Assembly (NCBI GenBank): GCA_021613535.1
Contig: CP075492.1
Coordinates: 18,166,001 to 18,230,000 of the forward strand
DNA length: 64,000 nucleotides
Source: Adineta vaga
Taxonomy: Eukaryota > Rotifera
Direction: 5' to 3'
How positions within the stretch are numbered: position 1 is the stretch's first letter; the number at the start of each line of letters is the position of its first letter. Both the position numbers and the translations under genes were made by a program. Below the pieces are notes generated by a model. The model was given only the letters and a program-made list of their open reading frames with translations, was not told where the DNA came from and did no database searches. This document shows positions 1 to 9,661 of this stretch, piece after piece.

Positions 1-1
1 T

Positions 2-169
2 TTTGAATGTTTCGATTTAAATGAAGGTATTTGTATTGCTTATTTCTATACTACTGCTAGACCATTCCTTCGAACATTAGCAGATGCCAAAAAATACTTA
101 TATCTTTCTCGCAGTCGAGGGTTAAGTGAATCGAAACGACGAATACTACTTGCAAATTACTATAAGTAA
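2..169 (+). CDS. 3' end of an unrecognised gene (5' part outside window)
   Basis: An open frame runs from base 2 to a TAA at 167-169, giving the last 55 residues of a protein that begins outside the window. The tail is basic, with several Arg and Lys near the end (an SRSRGLSESKRR stretch), and has protein-like composition. I see no diagnostic motif and do not assign a family. It could be a last exon, because no in-frame Met lies near the window edge. The following 400 bases are AT-rich and non-coding. Confidence 0.4.
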   Translation, partial: FECFDLNEGICIAYFYTTARPFLRTLADAKKYLYLSRSRGLSESKRRILLANYYK

Positions 170-574
170 AATTAACATTTTTGTTTAAATCATGAATTCC
201 ATTTTGTGCAGCAAATGATGAATGATTATTGGATGAAAAAAGTTTACGTGTTAATTCAAATCTAAAATAAACTATTTCACTACATGATACTGAAGTGAAT
301 GTAATTTGTGATCAAGACCACAATGCATGTACTTTTCAATTTTTGAACAGATATGTAGTTTTAGATCATCTACAAAATCACCACATATACAACTCGCTTC
401 CATCTTCATCGTATTTCAGAGAAAAAAAAGATGTTCATTGATTTTTTAGTGATTAAAGCTAGATAGTAAATCAAACTTTTTTACGTTCTTTTACATGTGT
501 ATTGTCATAGTCATATAGTGATAAACGAAAAATCTTTTCTTATAAATATAACTTCACAATCAGTTTTAATCCAT
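170..574. other. Intergenic, nothing recognised
   Basis: AT-rich sequence between the 3' ends of two convergent genes. I see no open frame, repeat or RNA gene in it. Confidence 0.5.
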
Positions 575-1992
575 TCAACCTAATGCAAATGTAGCTGCAA
601 TTTCGGCAGCAGTTCGTACAAATGGATAAAACCAAACTTCATCAATGCAACCACTAAAACTGATATTAGCAGACGGTTCATACAAAGCAACATTGCCGAT
701 TTCTAATGAATATGGTACACCTAGAATAGGTCCATGAGAACCACTCGATGAATCAAAAGTTCCATTGATATAGATAGATATTGTAGTTGATGTGAGATTA
801 TAAACAGAAGCGACATGAGTCCACGTATTGTTCGATAAAGTGCGAACGCTCAGATGACTATCTGACCGGAAATTGAGAACCATGTTACCAGTGCCAGTGA
901 TCGCAGTGCGAACGCACTGACGTGTGTCTAAAACTGAGCATTGACCGAAAATGACCTGTTCAGTACCATCACCGATTCGTGATGATTGAATCCAAGCTTC
1001 TACTGAATACGATATAGAACGTAAGTCAACCAATGGAGTTTGACTAATTGTTACAGACTGACGAAGTGATCTCGATAGATTTAAACATTTACCACATCCA
1101 TTTCGACCGATTCCGTACGATAATGGACCATTTCGACTACTGCCATTATAAACATTAAATTTATCATTTAAACCATTGGCAAACAACCATCCCAATGTTG
1201 CAGCTAAAGCACAAAGAATTAATAAATGTGATGATGAGAGAAAAATACGTATTTCATACATCTTCCTGAAGGTGTTACTTCAGTGTTGATACACTCAGTC
1301 GTTGTTGTTTGTGATGTTGATGATGTTGCTGTGCTTGTAGATGTTGTTGTTGTAGTTGGCCCTATATCGAATAATAAAAGTCAAAGTAAATCTACTTAGA
1401 GTTTTTACTATTTGAATACTCTCTATCTATCAAACGAGCTATAAATGAAAGAAATTAACGTTAAACAGCTTCTTTTAATCTGCTCGAGTCGTTGCAACGA
1501 AGGATATCGAAAAAACGACTGTTTATCACACATCAATAATCTGAAGGATACTACAATTATCCCTATAAAGTATTATCTAGTCTAATACCTATCTAAAAAA
1601 GCTCATTTCTCGTTGTAAGATCTCTATCAAAATATATAATAGTTATACTAACCAGGTGGATTTCGAGTACCAGTGATAACAATCATGGTAATAGTGTCTT
1701 CAACAGCTACCATATTACCAGTCTCACTTTGAATATTATCAAACAGTTCACAACGTGACGTTGATTTATAGAAGCTCATTGCTGTACATTGTATTTGTGA
1801 TAAACAAGCTGTTTGACATTTCCGAATAGTTGCTAGATTAACCGCCACCAATGGTACACATGTTGTGTTAGTACATTTAAATTGCAAACCATGTATAGCA
1901 AACATTCGAACTGATCGCATCTCTTCTTCAATGGACTGTTCACCAAATACAAATAAAAGAAACAAAAAAGAAACACTTCTCAAAGTCATCAT
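575..1992 (-). CDS. Secreted PAN/apple-like plus LamG-like jelly-roll protein, 3 exons
   Basis: Three exons, 1992-1653, 1361-1260 and 1203-575, join in frame to 356 residues. The splices are CCTG|GTTAGT, a 98-nt-scale intron start with TATAG acceptor, then T|GTATGA to TTTAG. Exon 1 gives a signal peptide (about residues 1-20) and a PAN/apple-like region with spaced cysteines (C-x5-C, CQTAC, C near the end). Exon 2 is a Thr/Ser-rich linker. Exon 3 resembles a LamG/concanavalin-like jelly roll: the SYSVEAWIQSS start, TWTHVASVYN, SIYINGT and a C-terminal CIDEVWFYPFVRTAAEI. This layout is typical of secreted or surface lectin-like proteins; the ligand is unknown. The MYEIRIF open frame at the 3' part begins inside an intron and is not the true start. 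Domain calls are by pattern only. Confidence 0.7.
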
Positions 1993-3138
1993 TGCTAATA
2001 TTTCAAAGTAATGAAATGAATTTTACTAAAAGAACAATATGAAGCATCTGCTTAGTTGTAAAATACTGTTTCAGTTTTTTTTCTTCTATATAATGGAAAA
2101 TCTACTCGCAATCTTTTTCCTTTTTTTCTGTTATGAAAACAACTAAATACATAACAAACTCTTCTGCTAAAAGTAATTTAATGATTTCGAGAGAAAGTCA
2201 GAAAGAAACAATAAGGCAAGAGCAATGAAACATGAGAAACACATGGAATAACAACATACAAAAATTTACCGTCGGTAGAAAACTATCTTGAAGGTTTTGA
2301 TGTGAAATGTTATCGATACAAAGTGATTATATGTAAATTCACCATTGAATGTAGCAAATAAATATGAATATCGTATTTGACTTGCATTTCCAATAGAATA
2401 CGTCGATAAATTGAAACAAAGATGTGCCCACATCTCATTTACATCATCCACTCTTTCCCGAATGCTCAAAATTAATACGAATGGTTTTGTTCTATAGATG
2501 CTAGAGAATAAGACAAATAACTTCGATGAATGAAAAATGTCTTCTCTGCATGATTTTTTAGCCTTCATAATACATATTGTTGTTCAAATAGAAAACGATT
2601 TAGCAAAACGATATCTTCCAATTTATCTCATTATTTTAAGTACATGTACAAATTAAATGATTTATTTATTCGTCAATGATTGAACTTATGTTATTTTAAA
2701 ACAAATCTTTTAAGATAATTTGATGAAATTGTGTATAACTTATATTACTTCTTTTATTTTATGTATTAAATCATGTAACACATTACTTTCAGTCGTATAT
2801 TAATTTATCTTTTTAAAAAATATTTTAATGAATAGATGTTTGTGTTGCTTTTGAATATCGACTATTAATCATTTTACATACGCTCTATTTTGGATTGAAC
2901 AGAACATCAAGATATATCGATGTCCAATGAGAAAGTTTAGACTTTCATTCTTTACAAAAATGAACTATTTAGTTTTAATTTTTATGATCACATCCAATTC
3001 CTGGATTCCGATAAAGTTTTAGACTTGCTATAAACGAACCTCTATATATATATTTCTCATTTAACATAAGTGATATAGAAAATTCAGCTTCTCGTCAAAC
3101 TTGAATAATTCTTAGCAACACTTCGAAAAAAGTGATAC
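1993..3138. other. Intergenic with one doubtful 100-codon frame
   Basis: AT-rich DNA upstream of the PAN/LamG gene. A 100-residue minus-strand frame at 2266-2568 ends at a GTAAAT donor-like site. It has no signature and its upstream sequence is not convincingly coding, so I do not call it a gene. Confidence 0.4.
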
Positions 3139-3183
3139 GGGTGGGTGTGAATGAGAGAAGAAAGAACACCCACACCCACCCTC
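3139..3183. repeat. TGTGGG-type palindrome
   Basis: G-rich arm GGGTGGGTGTG, a loop of about 18 nt, then C-rich arm ACACCCACACCCACCC. It marks the left edge of the TPR fragment that follows. Confidence 0.8.
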
Positions 3184-3302
3184 AATTCATCAACATTCTT
3201 AATGGAATAGGAAATACTTTATCGAAACAAAGTAAATATGATGAAGTTCTTAATTATTATCAAAAAACCTTACAAATGATAAAAGATATTCTTCCAAATA
3301 AT
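3184..3302 (+). pseudogene. TPR (kinesin light chain-type) fragment
   Basis: Forty residues are open between two TGTGGG palindromes. They read as one TPR unit: LNGIGNTLSKQSKYDEVLNYYQK followed by a second half-helix and LPNN. This matches the bdelloid-abundant kinesin-light-chain-like TPR repeats (GKYDEAL.YYQK). There is no start, stop or flanking exon, so this is a gene fragment. Both edges coincide with palindromes, which suggests that the fragment and the palindromes arrived or were broken together. Confidence 0.55.
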
Positions 3303-3361
3303 CTTGAGGGGTGGGTGTGATTTGTCCTCACTGTGTCTCCACCCACACCCACACCCTCAAG
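3303..3361. repeat. TGTGGG-type palindrome with CTTGAG/CTCAAG tips
   Basis: Begins CTTGAGGGGTGGGTGTG and ends CACACCCACACCCTCAAG. It lies 14 bp beyond the stop codon of the 2OG enzyme gene and flanks the TPR fragment. Confidence 0.85.
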
Positions 3362-3375
3362 ATGGTTGTATATTT

Positions 3376-4215
3376 TTATTGATCATAAAGGACAAGACAG
3401 CGCATTTCTATACTATCTTGTTCGGCAACCATTGATGACACGCTCTCATGAACGAAAGCTGTGTGAGCACCAAACTGAGCAACACCCAGTTTACTATCGA
3501 AGATTTTAAAAATGAACATCTCATTTGAGCGCATTTCGCTTAAATAGTACCACTTTTGAGCACTTTGTATATTGTGCGAGATCGTGTATATCGAAACAGT
3601 AGCGGCAGTTCCACGAACTTCTGACACATGAATATCGTTCTCAAGATCTAATGAACGATAATCGCATATCGTCAATGGAGTATTAATTATAGGATTGCTA
3701 CCTAGTGGACGCCAAACATTGATAATTTGAAAGCGTTTTTGCATTTGTTTGATACTCTCTTCTTCACCAATCACTTCTTTTAATTTGAAGTAAGCTCCGG
3801 ATGGATCATTATCGACGTGTGGATAGAAGATAGGATTCTTGTGGGTTGAATCGCATTGATCTACAGGACGTGGTGGTCCTCTAGAACGTGTTATATGGTT
3901 GAAAACAATTACACGAGAGGCATCCAGACGTCTTTTGAGTAGGTTAGCGATCTCTTCATAATAACATCGTTGCATTTCAGTACTATCATCAAATACCTCG
4001 AACACCTGACCATCATATTTAACTATTTCAAACCCATTAATGTCAAGATCGACACTATTCTCTTTGCCACGCAAATCATGAATGGTAACCCGTGTTGGTG
4101 TTCGTGCATAATTCGTAGTTGTCCATCCTAACTTAGGATTACTATCCATCCATGGAGCAGTACCATCCGTTGTATGACTAAAGAAATTAATTTCTGCAGT
4201 CGTATCACCGCCCAT
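3376..4215 (-). CDS. CmcJ/NvfI-family Fe(II)/2-oxoglutarate-dependent enzyme
   Basis: Single open exon of 279 residues with the order of the fungal/bacterial hydroxylase/methyltransferase CmcJ-NvfI family. An early TRVTIHDLRGKE block is followed by ASRVIVFNHITR, then the metal-ligand pair H133-x-D135, INVWRP at 166-170 with the 'PLTICDYRSL' element, and a C-terminal H251 in GAHTAFVHES. That HxD...H set would bind Fe(II), with 2-oxoglutarate as co-substrate. Family members act in fungal and bacterial secondary metabolism (for example endoperoxide formation by NvfI); the substrate here is unknown. The family is mainly microbial, so horizontal origin is a reasonable inference. Intron absence in the body fits that but does not prove it. 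The start is the first in-frame Met; a tiny upstream exon is possible because AATAG precedes it. Confidence 0.75.
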   Translation of the reverse strand: MGGDTTAEINFFSHTTDGTAPWMDSNPKLGWTTTNYARTPTRVTIHDLRGKENSVDLDINGFEIVKYDGQVFEVFDDSTEMQRCYYEEIANLLKRRLDASRVIVFNHITRSRGPPRPVDQCDSTHKNPIFYPHVDNDPSGAYFKLKEVIGEEESIKQMQKRFQIINVWRPLGSNPIINTPLTICDYRSLDLENDIHVSEVRGTAATVSIYTISHNIQSAQKWYYLSEMRSNEMFIFKIFDSKLGVAQFGAHTAFVHESVSSMVAEQDSIEMRCLVLYDQ

Positions 4216-4605
4216 ATCCTATTCAAGAACAGAGGTAAAAAAAGAGAATGAGCATGAAAAAAATGATAATAAATTAAATATAATTCTTTTTCTCTTGCTT
4301 CCTTATCTTACTCAAAATAATAATGCTACAAAGCACGGACGAAAGTCTTTGTACTTAGGTTTTTCGCACTTTTCCGTAACGTAGTTGTGATCATTATGAA
4401 GAATATAGTGCAATGAATTATCTTGAGGGTGTGGTTATGGGTGATTAACAGATACCCACATCCTCAGGTTTTGTGAACAATTCTATAACGTGATGCTACT
4501 ATTTTATTTGATAATAGTTAATGTTTGCAATTAAGAGAGATTTTCCAAGCAAAAAGAGTGCACTCGAACATAAGAAAAAGCAAAGCTAACAAAGCACTAG
4601 TAGTT
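4216..4605. other. Intergenic, contains one palindrome
   Basis: Separates the 5' side of the 2OG enzyme gene from the 3' end of the NOX5-like gene. Apart from the palindrome at 4422-4467 I see no coding sequence. Confidence 0.5.
4422..4467. repeat. TGTGGG-type palindrome
   Basis: CTTGAGGGTGTGG arm and degenerate CCCACATCCTCAGG arm. The loop reads GGTGATTAACAGATACC, which recurs inverted in the copy at 9054-9115. It lies about 140 bp downstream of the NOX5-like stop codon. Confidence 0.8.
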
Positions 4606-6810
4606 CTAGAATTTTTCTTCGTAATATCGAAATCGATATTTGATGCAAGACGTACGAATCGTCGTTCCCATCGATGGTGGACCACAGAAGAAAACACTGA
4701 CATCACTAGTCAACGATACATTTTCACCAGATGTCAAACTTTGAAAGAGTTCATCCCATTTTGGACGACCAAGATGTGTTTTTGATTTCAACCTTTCATA
4801 AACATCATGTCCAGCTATATCAGTCCAAATATTTGTAATCGGATCTACTGGATTATCATTGGTATTATTATCGGATTTTAAACCAGTAAAATAAAGATGA
4901 ATATCGAGAAAAGGTTGTTCATTAATATTCACATTTAAATACGTTTCTTGCTCACATTCGAATTCATACAAAAGATGTAGAAACCATTCGAAATTTTTAT
5001 GATTTCGATTGACCCAAATGAAATCGATTTTTTTCAATAGACGATTTCCTACTAAACCTTGTCGATGATAATTAATACCTTGACAACGTTTGCAAACAAT
5101 ACGTGATGCACGAAATTGTGCCATGAGACTTTGCAAAATCGAAGCATAGGGTGTAATACCAATACCACCACCAATGAGTATAGCATGTTTACAATCGAAA
5201 ACACATCGTGCACATGATGAATAAGGTCCTTTAATTATTATCAATTCATGTGCTACAATACGTTCATCATCACGATGGATAGTTTCTTGCTCTTCTCTTT
5301 CTTCCATTGTAGCTTGATCAATATTAAGATCTGCTCGATGAATGGTTAGACTATTTTCTATAGTTTGAGAATCAGACATATTTTTAAAATAGTAATAAAC
5401 TTGTTTTGTCCAATCTCCAATAGATTGAATATGTACACTCAAATAGGACATTTCTTCAGGTGCACTACTAATCGTAAACGGATGGTATTCATAAAGAGCG
5501 ATATGTGGTATATTTATACTAATGTAATCACCAGCTTTGAAACTAAAAATGGAACATTTCCAAAGAGAATGATCAAAAAATTGCTTACCTGAAATTTTTT
5601 GGTCGATGAATATATAAACAGATAACATTGGATGGTTCAATAGTGGCAGAAATAATATGAGTACGGCCATTGTTTGATGAATATCGTGTTATATTTGAAT
5701 AGGTTTTTTCCAAGAAAAATATTATTAATGGAGCTATAGCCCATTTCTGTTATAATGAAAAAAACAATATATGTAAATTAAAGATTCATGAAAAGAAATA
5801 AGAAAAACTAACCCAAAAAGGCTTAGCATGAATAATAAGAAGGATATAAAAAGCTAGATAAAGCAGATGTGTCCAGTAAAAGACCTGATAATTAGAAAGA
5901 AAAATTGCAAAGATCTTTATATTGTGTACAGAACATTAAAGTTTAATAGAATTTACTTGAAAATGGCCACGATGTCGAACCCAATTCATTGAGCATACAA
6001 CCATGACTAGAAGAATAATACATAGAAGAACACCACTGAGTGGTGTAAAACCACCTACCCAACCAATATCGGGATAGGTACTAAACTAAAAGCAAGAAGT
6101 CATTGAAACATCGTAAAGAAAAAAGATCATTCCGTTACTTTACCATGAACGCAGTCCATGAATGATCTAAAAATGAAAATCGACAGAAACCTTAGACAAG
6201 TCATCTGTAACTCACCAGTACGTATTCCAAAGTTAATCATATGTGCAATCGTATGAAAAATAGTTAATACTGCAATAAACTGTCCAATAAACTTATGAAA
6301 ATCAATATGATCATCAACTGGAATCCATTTTCGTAGATATTTATTTGATCGGATCATCAATATTGTATATTTAAGCATCAATACAATGACTAATGTACAA
6401 TGAAAATTGAGTAACATTCCACAAATACGTGCTATTACTATATATGTATTAGACTTTGTTACTGTCGTTCGATAGATAATGACATATAAACTTAGTGCTA
6501 AATTAATTAAAATATAAACAATCAAGAAAATAATTCTTGTTAGATTATTGCGTAGATTATCGATTGTAAATTTTGATGAATTTTCGTCATAATAATAAGA
6601 ATACCATTTATAATTGGCCAAATATCGATGAATAACATTGAGTTTTGATGCTTTTCTAACTATTAATTGATTATTATTATTATCTTCATATAGACATGTT
6701 GGTAATGATCTTTCTATTTGAGTATCACAATTATTTCTATCAATAAGAATAATTATGTTTGTTGATTTTATTTTACATTCAGAAAAAATAGTATCTTCAA
6801 ATTTTATATA
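4606..6810 (-). CDS. NOX5-like NADPH oxidase, 5' end severed by mariner insertion
   Basis: Exons run approximately 6810-6216, 6166-6144, 6085-5957, 5884-5812, 5746-5589 and 5542-4606, with frame preserved across each join. The N-terminal membrane part has LNFHC and heme-ligand style histidines (DDHIDFHKFIG, HTIAHMINF), then GHFQVFYWTHLLYL. The C-terminal dehydrogenase has the FAD site HPFTISSAPE, the NADPH site GGGIGITPYASIL, FIWVNRN and VFFCGPPSM, and ends RYYEEKF. Order and wording fit NOX5, which transfers electrons from NADPH across a membrane to O2 to make superoxide. No EF-hands are seen on this side of the mariner. The first exon is open straight up to the transposon with no convincing start. 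If the transposon is removed with one TA, an ATG falls in frame exactly at the junction (8055-8057). This allele therefore probably lacks its normal 5' end. Confidence 0.8.
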
Positions 6811-8052
6811 TTAGGTTGTCAACAAAGTTTTGGCGTTTTTTTCAAAAATTTTATTTTTGTTTTTTCACTTCAAAAGTACAACTAGTTTTCAGATATATAT
6901 TTACCATTACTATCTACCACTTGTTGCCAACGCTCTGGCAGAGACATGATCCCGCGCTCGTAGAAGTCCTGGGATTTTTCATCAAAGAACTTGACAAGCT
7001 CCGTTTTGACATCGCTTTCGTCGTCGAACTTTTTATCACGTAAATCATTCGAAAGAGATCGAAACAAATGGTAGTCTGTTGGAGCCAAGTCAGGGGAATA
7101 AGGTGGATGAGGAATGGTAATCCAGCCGAGCTTCAATAATTTTTCACGGGTCGACTTTGCTACATGTGGTCTAGCGTTGTCATGTAAAAAATAAACTCGA
7201 TCCTGCTTTCCCTTGAGCTTTTCTGCAACCCGATCCAATTGTTGACAGTACAGATCAGCAGTGATGGTGTAACCATTTGGTAGAACTTCCCAGTGGATAA
7301 CTCCTTTGATACCCCACCAGACGCTCAGCATCAATTTCTTGGGATGGAGATCAGCCTTCGGTGTTGCTACGCCGGTTTGACCAGCGCTCAGCCACTGACG
7401 TCGACGCGTGTAGTTAACATACAACACCCACTTCTCATCACCAGTAATCAGATTGGATAACCATTGGTAGTTGCGGTGAGATGTGATTAAATCCATACAT
7501 GCATCAACTCTCTGTTGCAGCTGATGTGCCGATAATTCATGAGGTATCCATACCCCATATTTCCAGGTCTTGCCTAATTCGTTCAGATGTTTTTCCACCG
7601 TAGTATGAGAGCACCCGAGCTGCTCTGCTAAACACCGTAAAGTCAGTCGAGGATCTTCTTCGATAAGCTGCTTTAAAAAGTCCACATCCACTTCCATTGG
7701 TCTACCAGATCGAGGTAAGTCGTCGAGTTCTAAATCGCCATTCTTGAAATGATTGAACCAACGTTGCGCGGTACGAGTGGAGACTAGACCCTGACCCATC
7801 GTGCCGCATATGTTGCTGGCTGCTTCCGTTGCTTTGTGCCCCAAACGAAATTCATGAAGTAAAAGCACTCGAACCTCTCTATGAGAAAGATTCATCTTTG
7901 ACTCGGCATCAACGTCCATATCAACGATTTTTTTATCATTCAAAAGACATTCATGTCCTATATATATACCCTTAGTATGGAAACTTCTAGAACTTTCTTG
8001 GTTGTTCTACAAGATTTTAGAAAAAAACGACAGAACTTTGTTGACAACCTAA
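6811..8052 (-). mobile_element. Complete mariner transposon with TIRs and TA target duplication
   Basis: A 1,242-bp element. The two ends are inverted copies starting TTAGGTTGTCAACAAAG and continuing for about 33 bp with two mismatches. A TA dinucleotide flanks each side (6809-6810 and 8053-8054), the standard Tc1/mariner target duplication. One uninterrupted transposase gene lies inside. It interrupts the 5' end of the NOX5-like gene. Confidence 0.95.
6882..7943 (-). CDS. Mariner transposase, intact, DD34D
   Basis: 353 residues, the usual mariner length. An N-terminal paired HTH region (about residues 20-120, with GRPMEVD between the two halves) is followed by WIPHEL, the variant of the family linker signature. 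The catalytic domain has the acid triad in TGDEKW, HDNARPH and SPDLAPTDYHLF. Exactly 34 residues separate the second and third Asp, the classical mariner spacing. The enzyme would bind the TIRs and cut and paste the element at TA. No stop or frameshift is present, and the ends are nearly identical, so insertion is likely recent and the element may still be active. Codon composition is richer in GC than the AT-rich host around it. Confidence 0.95.
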   Translation of the reverse strand: MNDKKIVDMDVDAESKMNLSHREVRVLLLHEFRLGHKATEAASNICGTMGQGLVSTRTAQRWFNHFKNGDLELDDLPRSGRPMEVDVDFLKQLIEEDPRLTLRCLAEQLGCSHTTVEKHLNELGKTWKYGVWIPHELSAHQLQQRVDACMDLITSHRNYQWLSNLITGDEKWVLYVNYTRRRQWLSAGQTGVATPKADLHPKKLMLSVWWGIKGVIHWEVLPNGYTITADLYCQQLDRVAEKLKGKQDRVYFLHDNARPHVAKSTREKLLKLGWITIPHPPYSPDLAPTDYHLFRSLSNDLRDKKFDDESDVKTELVKFFDEKSQDFYERGIMSLPERWQQVVDSNGKYISEN

Positions 8053-8054
8053 TA

Positions 8055-8149
8055 CATACGCTATGGCTTCGAGATTTTGAATTGTCGTTTGTAATAATGG
8101 ATATGCATTTGTACTGTTTCCATTTTGTCGTTGACTAGAGATTGCATTC
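8055..8149 (-). other. Possible 5' flank or lost leader of the NOX5-like gene
   Basis: Beyond the mariner, an acceptor-like TTTTTGTTCAG precedes an ATG and about 32 open codons (MNAISSQRQNG...). Joined across the excised mariner this frame does not match the NOX exon. In the matching frame a TAG is followed by an ATG at the insertion junction. Both readings are consistent with a damaged gene start. Confidence 0.3.
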
Positions 8150-8860
8150 ATCTGAACAAAAATAGATTAAGTAAGAAAGCAACAATGTGCTATTGCAACT
8201 TATAGTACAAAAAATGATTTTAGTATTACGAATAATATAATCGGTCGTACACGTAACTAAAAAATTACCTCAATTTGTTCCATAAAAAGTATTCTCTGAG
8301 AAAACTGCCTTGTTGTGAACACAATTTTTGATAAAACTGATTTGAAAAGTGACGACAAGCATGTCTATTAAAATTATTTAACAGAAGAACAATTTTTTTT
8401 TTCATATTTATCTACCGGGTTGCCAATAAGTAGTCGAACAAAGTATTCTCTTTTTTTTATTTTGTTATTTATCATGAGTTGCTGTTGTTTATGGATCACC
8501 CTGTATATCGGATGAGACCTCATTCACGTGACAAAAAAAGAATAAAAAGTTTAGAATTAGTCACATATTCCATTAAAAGCTATTCTGTTTTATTTAAGAA
8601 TGCTGATATTTGAACAAGAAAATTCCTCTTATGAATAAAACAATAACAAATCATTAGACAAATTGATATCTGAGAAGATAATCTATTATTTTTAGACATA
8701 AATATATTTTTTGAACCACTAAAAATTCATTGTATTTAGTGAAATAAACGTGAAAAAATTTATCCAAGAGTGCGTCAAACTTGTACAGCATAGCATAGAC
8801 AAACGCTCAATCATTTTGGCGATGTAAATATGAATATGAATGAAATTATTTTCTCTCTAA

Positions 8861-8909
8861 TAGGTGTAGGTGAGTATAGATGAGGATTAAGAAAATACAC
8901 ATCTACACC
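8861..8909. repeat. Degenerate TGTGGG-type palindrome
   Basis: TAGGTGTAGGTGAG arm and ACACATCTACACC arm. Strongly diverged from the family, so the assignment is tentative. Confidence 0.4.
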
Positions 8910-9053
8910 GGCGCCAAGAACATGAAAAATTCACCGATACATTTTTTAATTTACTATCTTTTGTTTCAATTTAAATACGAGTACCTAATCGAAGGTTAGA
9001 AAAACTCACTGAGATTGTATTCATAACTATAAAATGTGAATTCTGTTATTACA

Positions 9054-9115
9054 TGAGGGTGGGGTGTGGTTATAGGTATCTGTTAATCACCCTCAATCAC
9101 ACCCACACCCTCAAG
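9054..9115. repeat. TGTGGG-type palindrome
   Basis: Begins TGAGGGTGGGGTGTGG and ends CACACCCACACCCTCAAG. The loop GGTATCTGTTAATCACC is the reverse complement of the loop in the 4422-4467 copy. Confidence 0.85.
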
Positions 9116-9289
9116 ATATTGCAAAACTTCGATTAAAAGATAATTCTTTTTTATTAAATCGAAAAGCTGATCTAACAGAATTGAAACCACGAACAACATT
9201 GAAAGTTGGTGTTGACGATATTTCAAAACATTTATATTATGTCGGTGGAGATGATGTTAGCTTACTTTTTCGATCAATTATTTCCTATT
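9116..9289 (+). pseudogene. Unidentified coding-like fragment between two palindromes
   Basis: About 58 codons are open from the end of one palindrome to the start of the next (residues such as IAKLRLKDNSF, LKPRTTLKVGVDD and YYVGGDDVSLLFRSI). Composition is protein-like but no family is recognised. There is no start or stop of its own. The same arrangement is seen at 3184-3302. Confidence 0.4.
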
Positions 9290-9361
9290 TTGAGGGTGTG
9301 AGTGGGTGTGGGTGTGGGTGTTATTGCTACAGCTATCTAACACCCACACCCACACCCACCC
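9290..9361. repeat. TGTGGG-type palindrome, long arms
   Basis: TTGAGGGTGTGAGTGGGTG extending to GGTGTGGGTG, a loop TTATTGCTACAGCTATCTAA, then CACCCACACCCACACCCACCC. Arms of about 25 bp. Confidence 0.85.
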
Positions 9362-9422
9362 ATCGTATCAGTCTACACTTTGTTTTATATATTCAATAAT
9401 AATAATAATAAACAAATTCAGT

Positions 9423-9484
9423 CGTGTGTGCGTGTGGATATCTCTTCTCCAACAACACCCAAACCCATTCACCCACACTTGAAG
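9423..9484. repeat. Degenerate TGTGGG-type palindrome
   Basis: CGTGTGTGCGTGTGG arm, AACACCCAAACCCATTC and ACCCACACTTGAAG arm. It lies about 180 bp beyond the stop of the helical membrane protein gene. Confidence 0.6.
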
Positions 9485-9661
9485 ATGTTGAGATTAGTTA
9501 CTTTTTAGACTAATTTCGGGGGCTCAGCCCACCACAGCTCAAAAACCTGGTTACGTCACTAGGATGAGGCTAGTGAAAACAGTATAACGTGTTTTTCTGG
9601 TCTTGTGACATAAAAATAAAGACACACGAGAAATACAAAGCAAACGAAATAGAAATGTAAG

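Larger units (their letters stand above)
8150..9661. other. Intergenic, palindrome-rich
   Basis: No intact gene. It contains a degenerate palindrome at 8861-8909, three good palindromes, a coding-like fragment between two of them, and at 9514-9560 a sequence (GGGCTCAGCCCACC ... CGTCACTA) that resembles one end of the MITE at 28170-28346. Confidence 0.5.

Noticed and set aside
575-1261. Stand-alone 228-residue protein starting MYEIRIF
   Set aside because: Its first 18 codons are an intron; splicing joins the LamG part to the PAN-like exon.
5365-5592. Plus-strand frame opposite the NOX5-like gene
   Set aside because: Shadow; the minus strand carries the conserved FAD/NADPH motifs.
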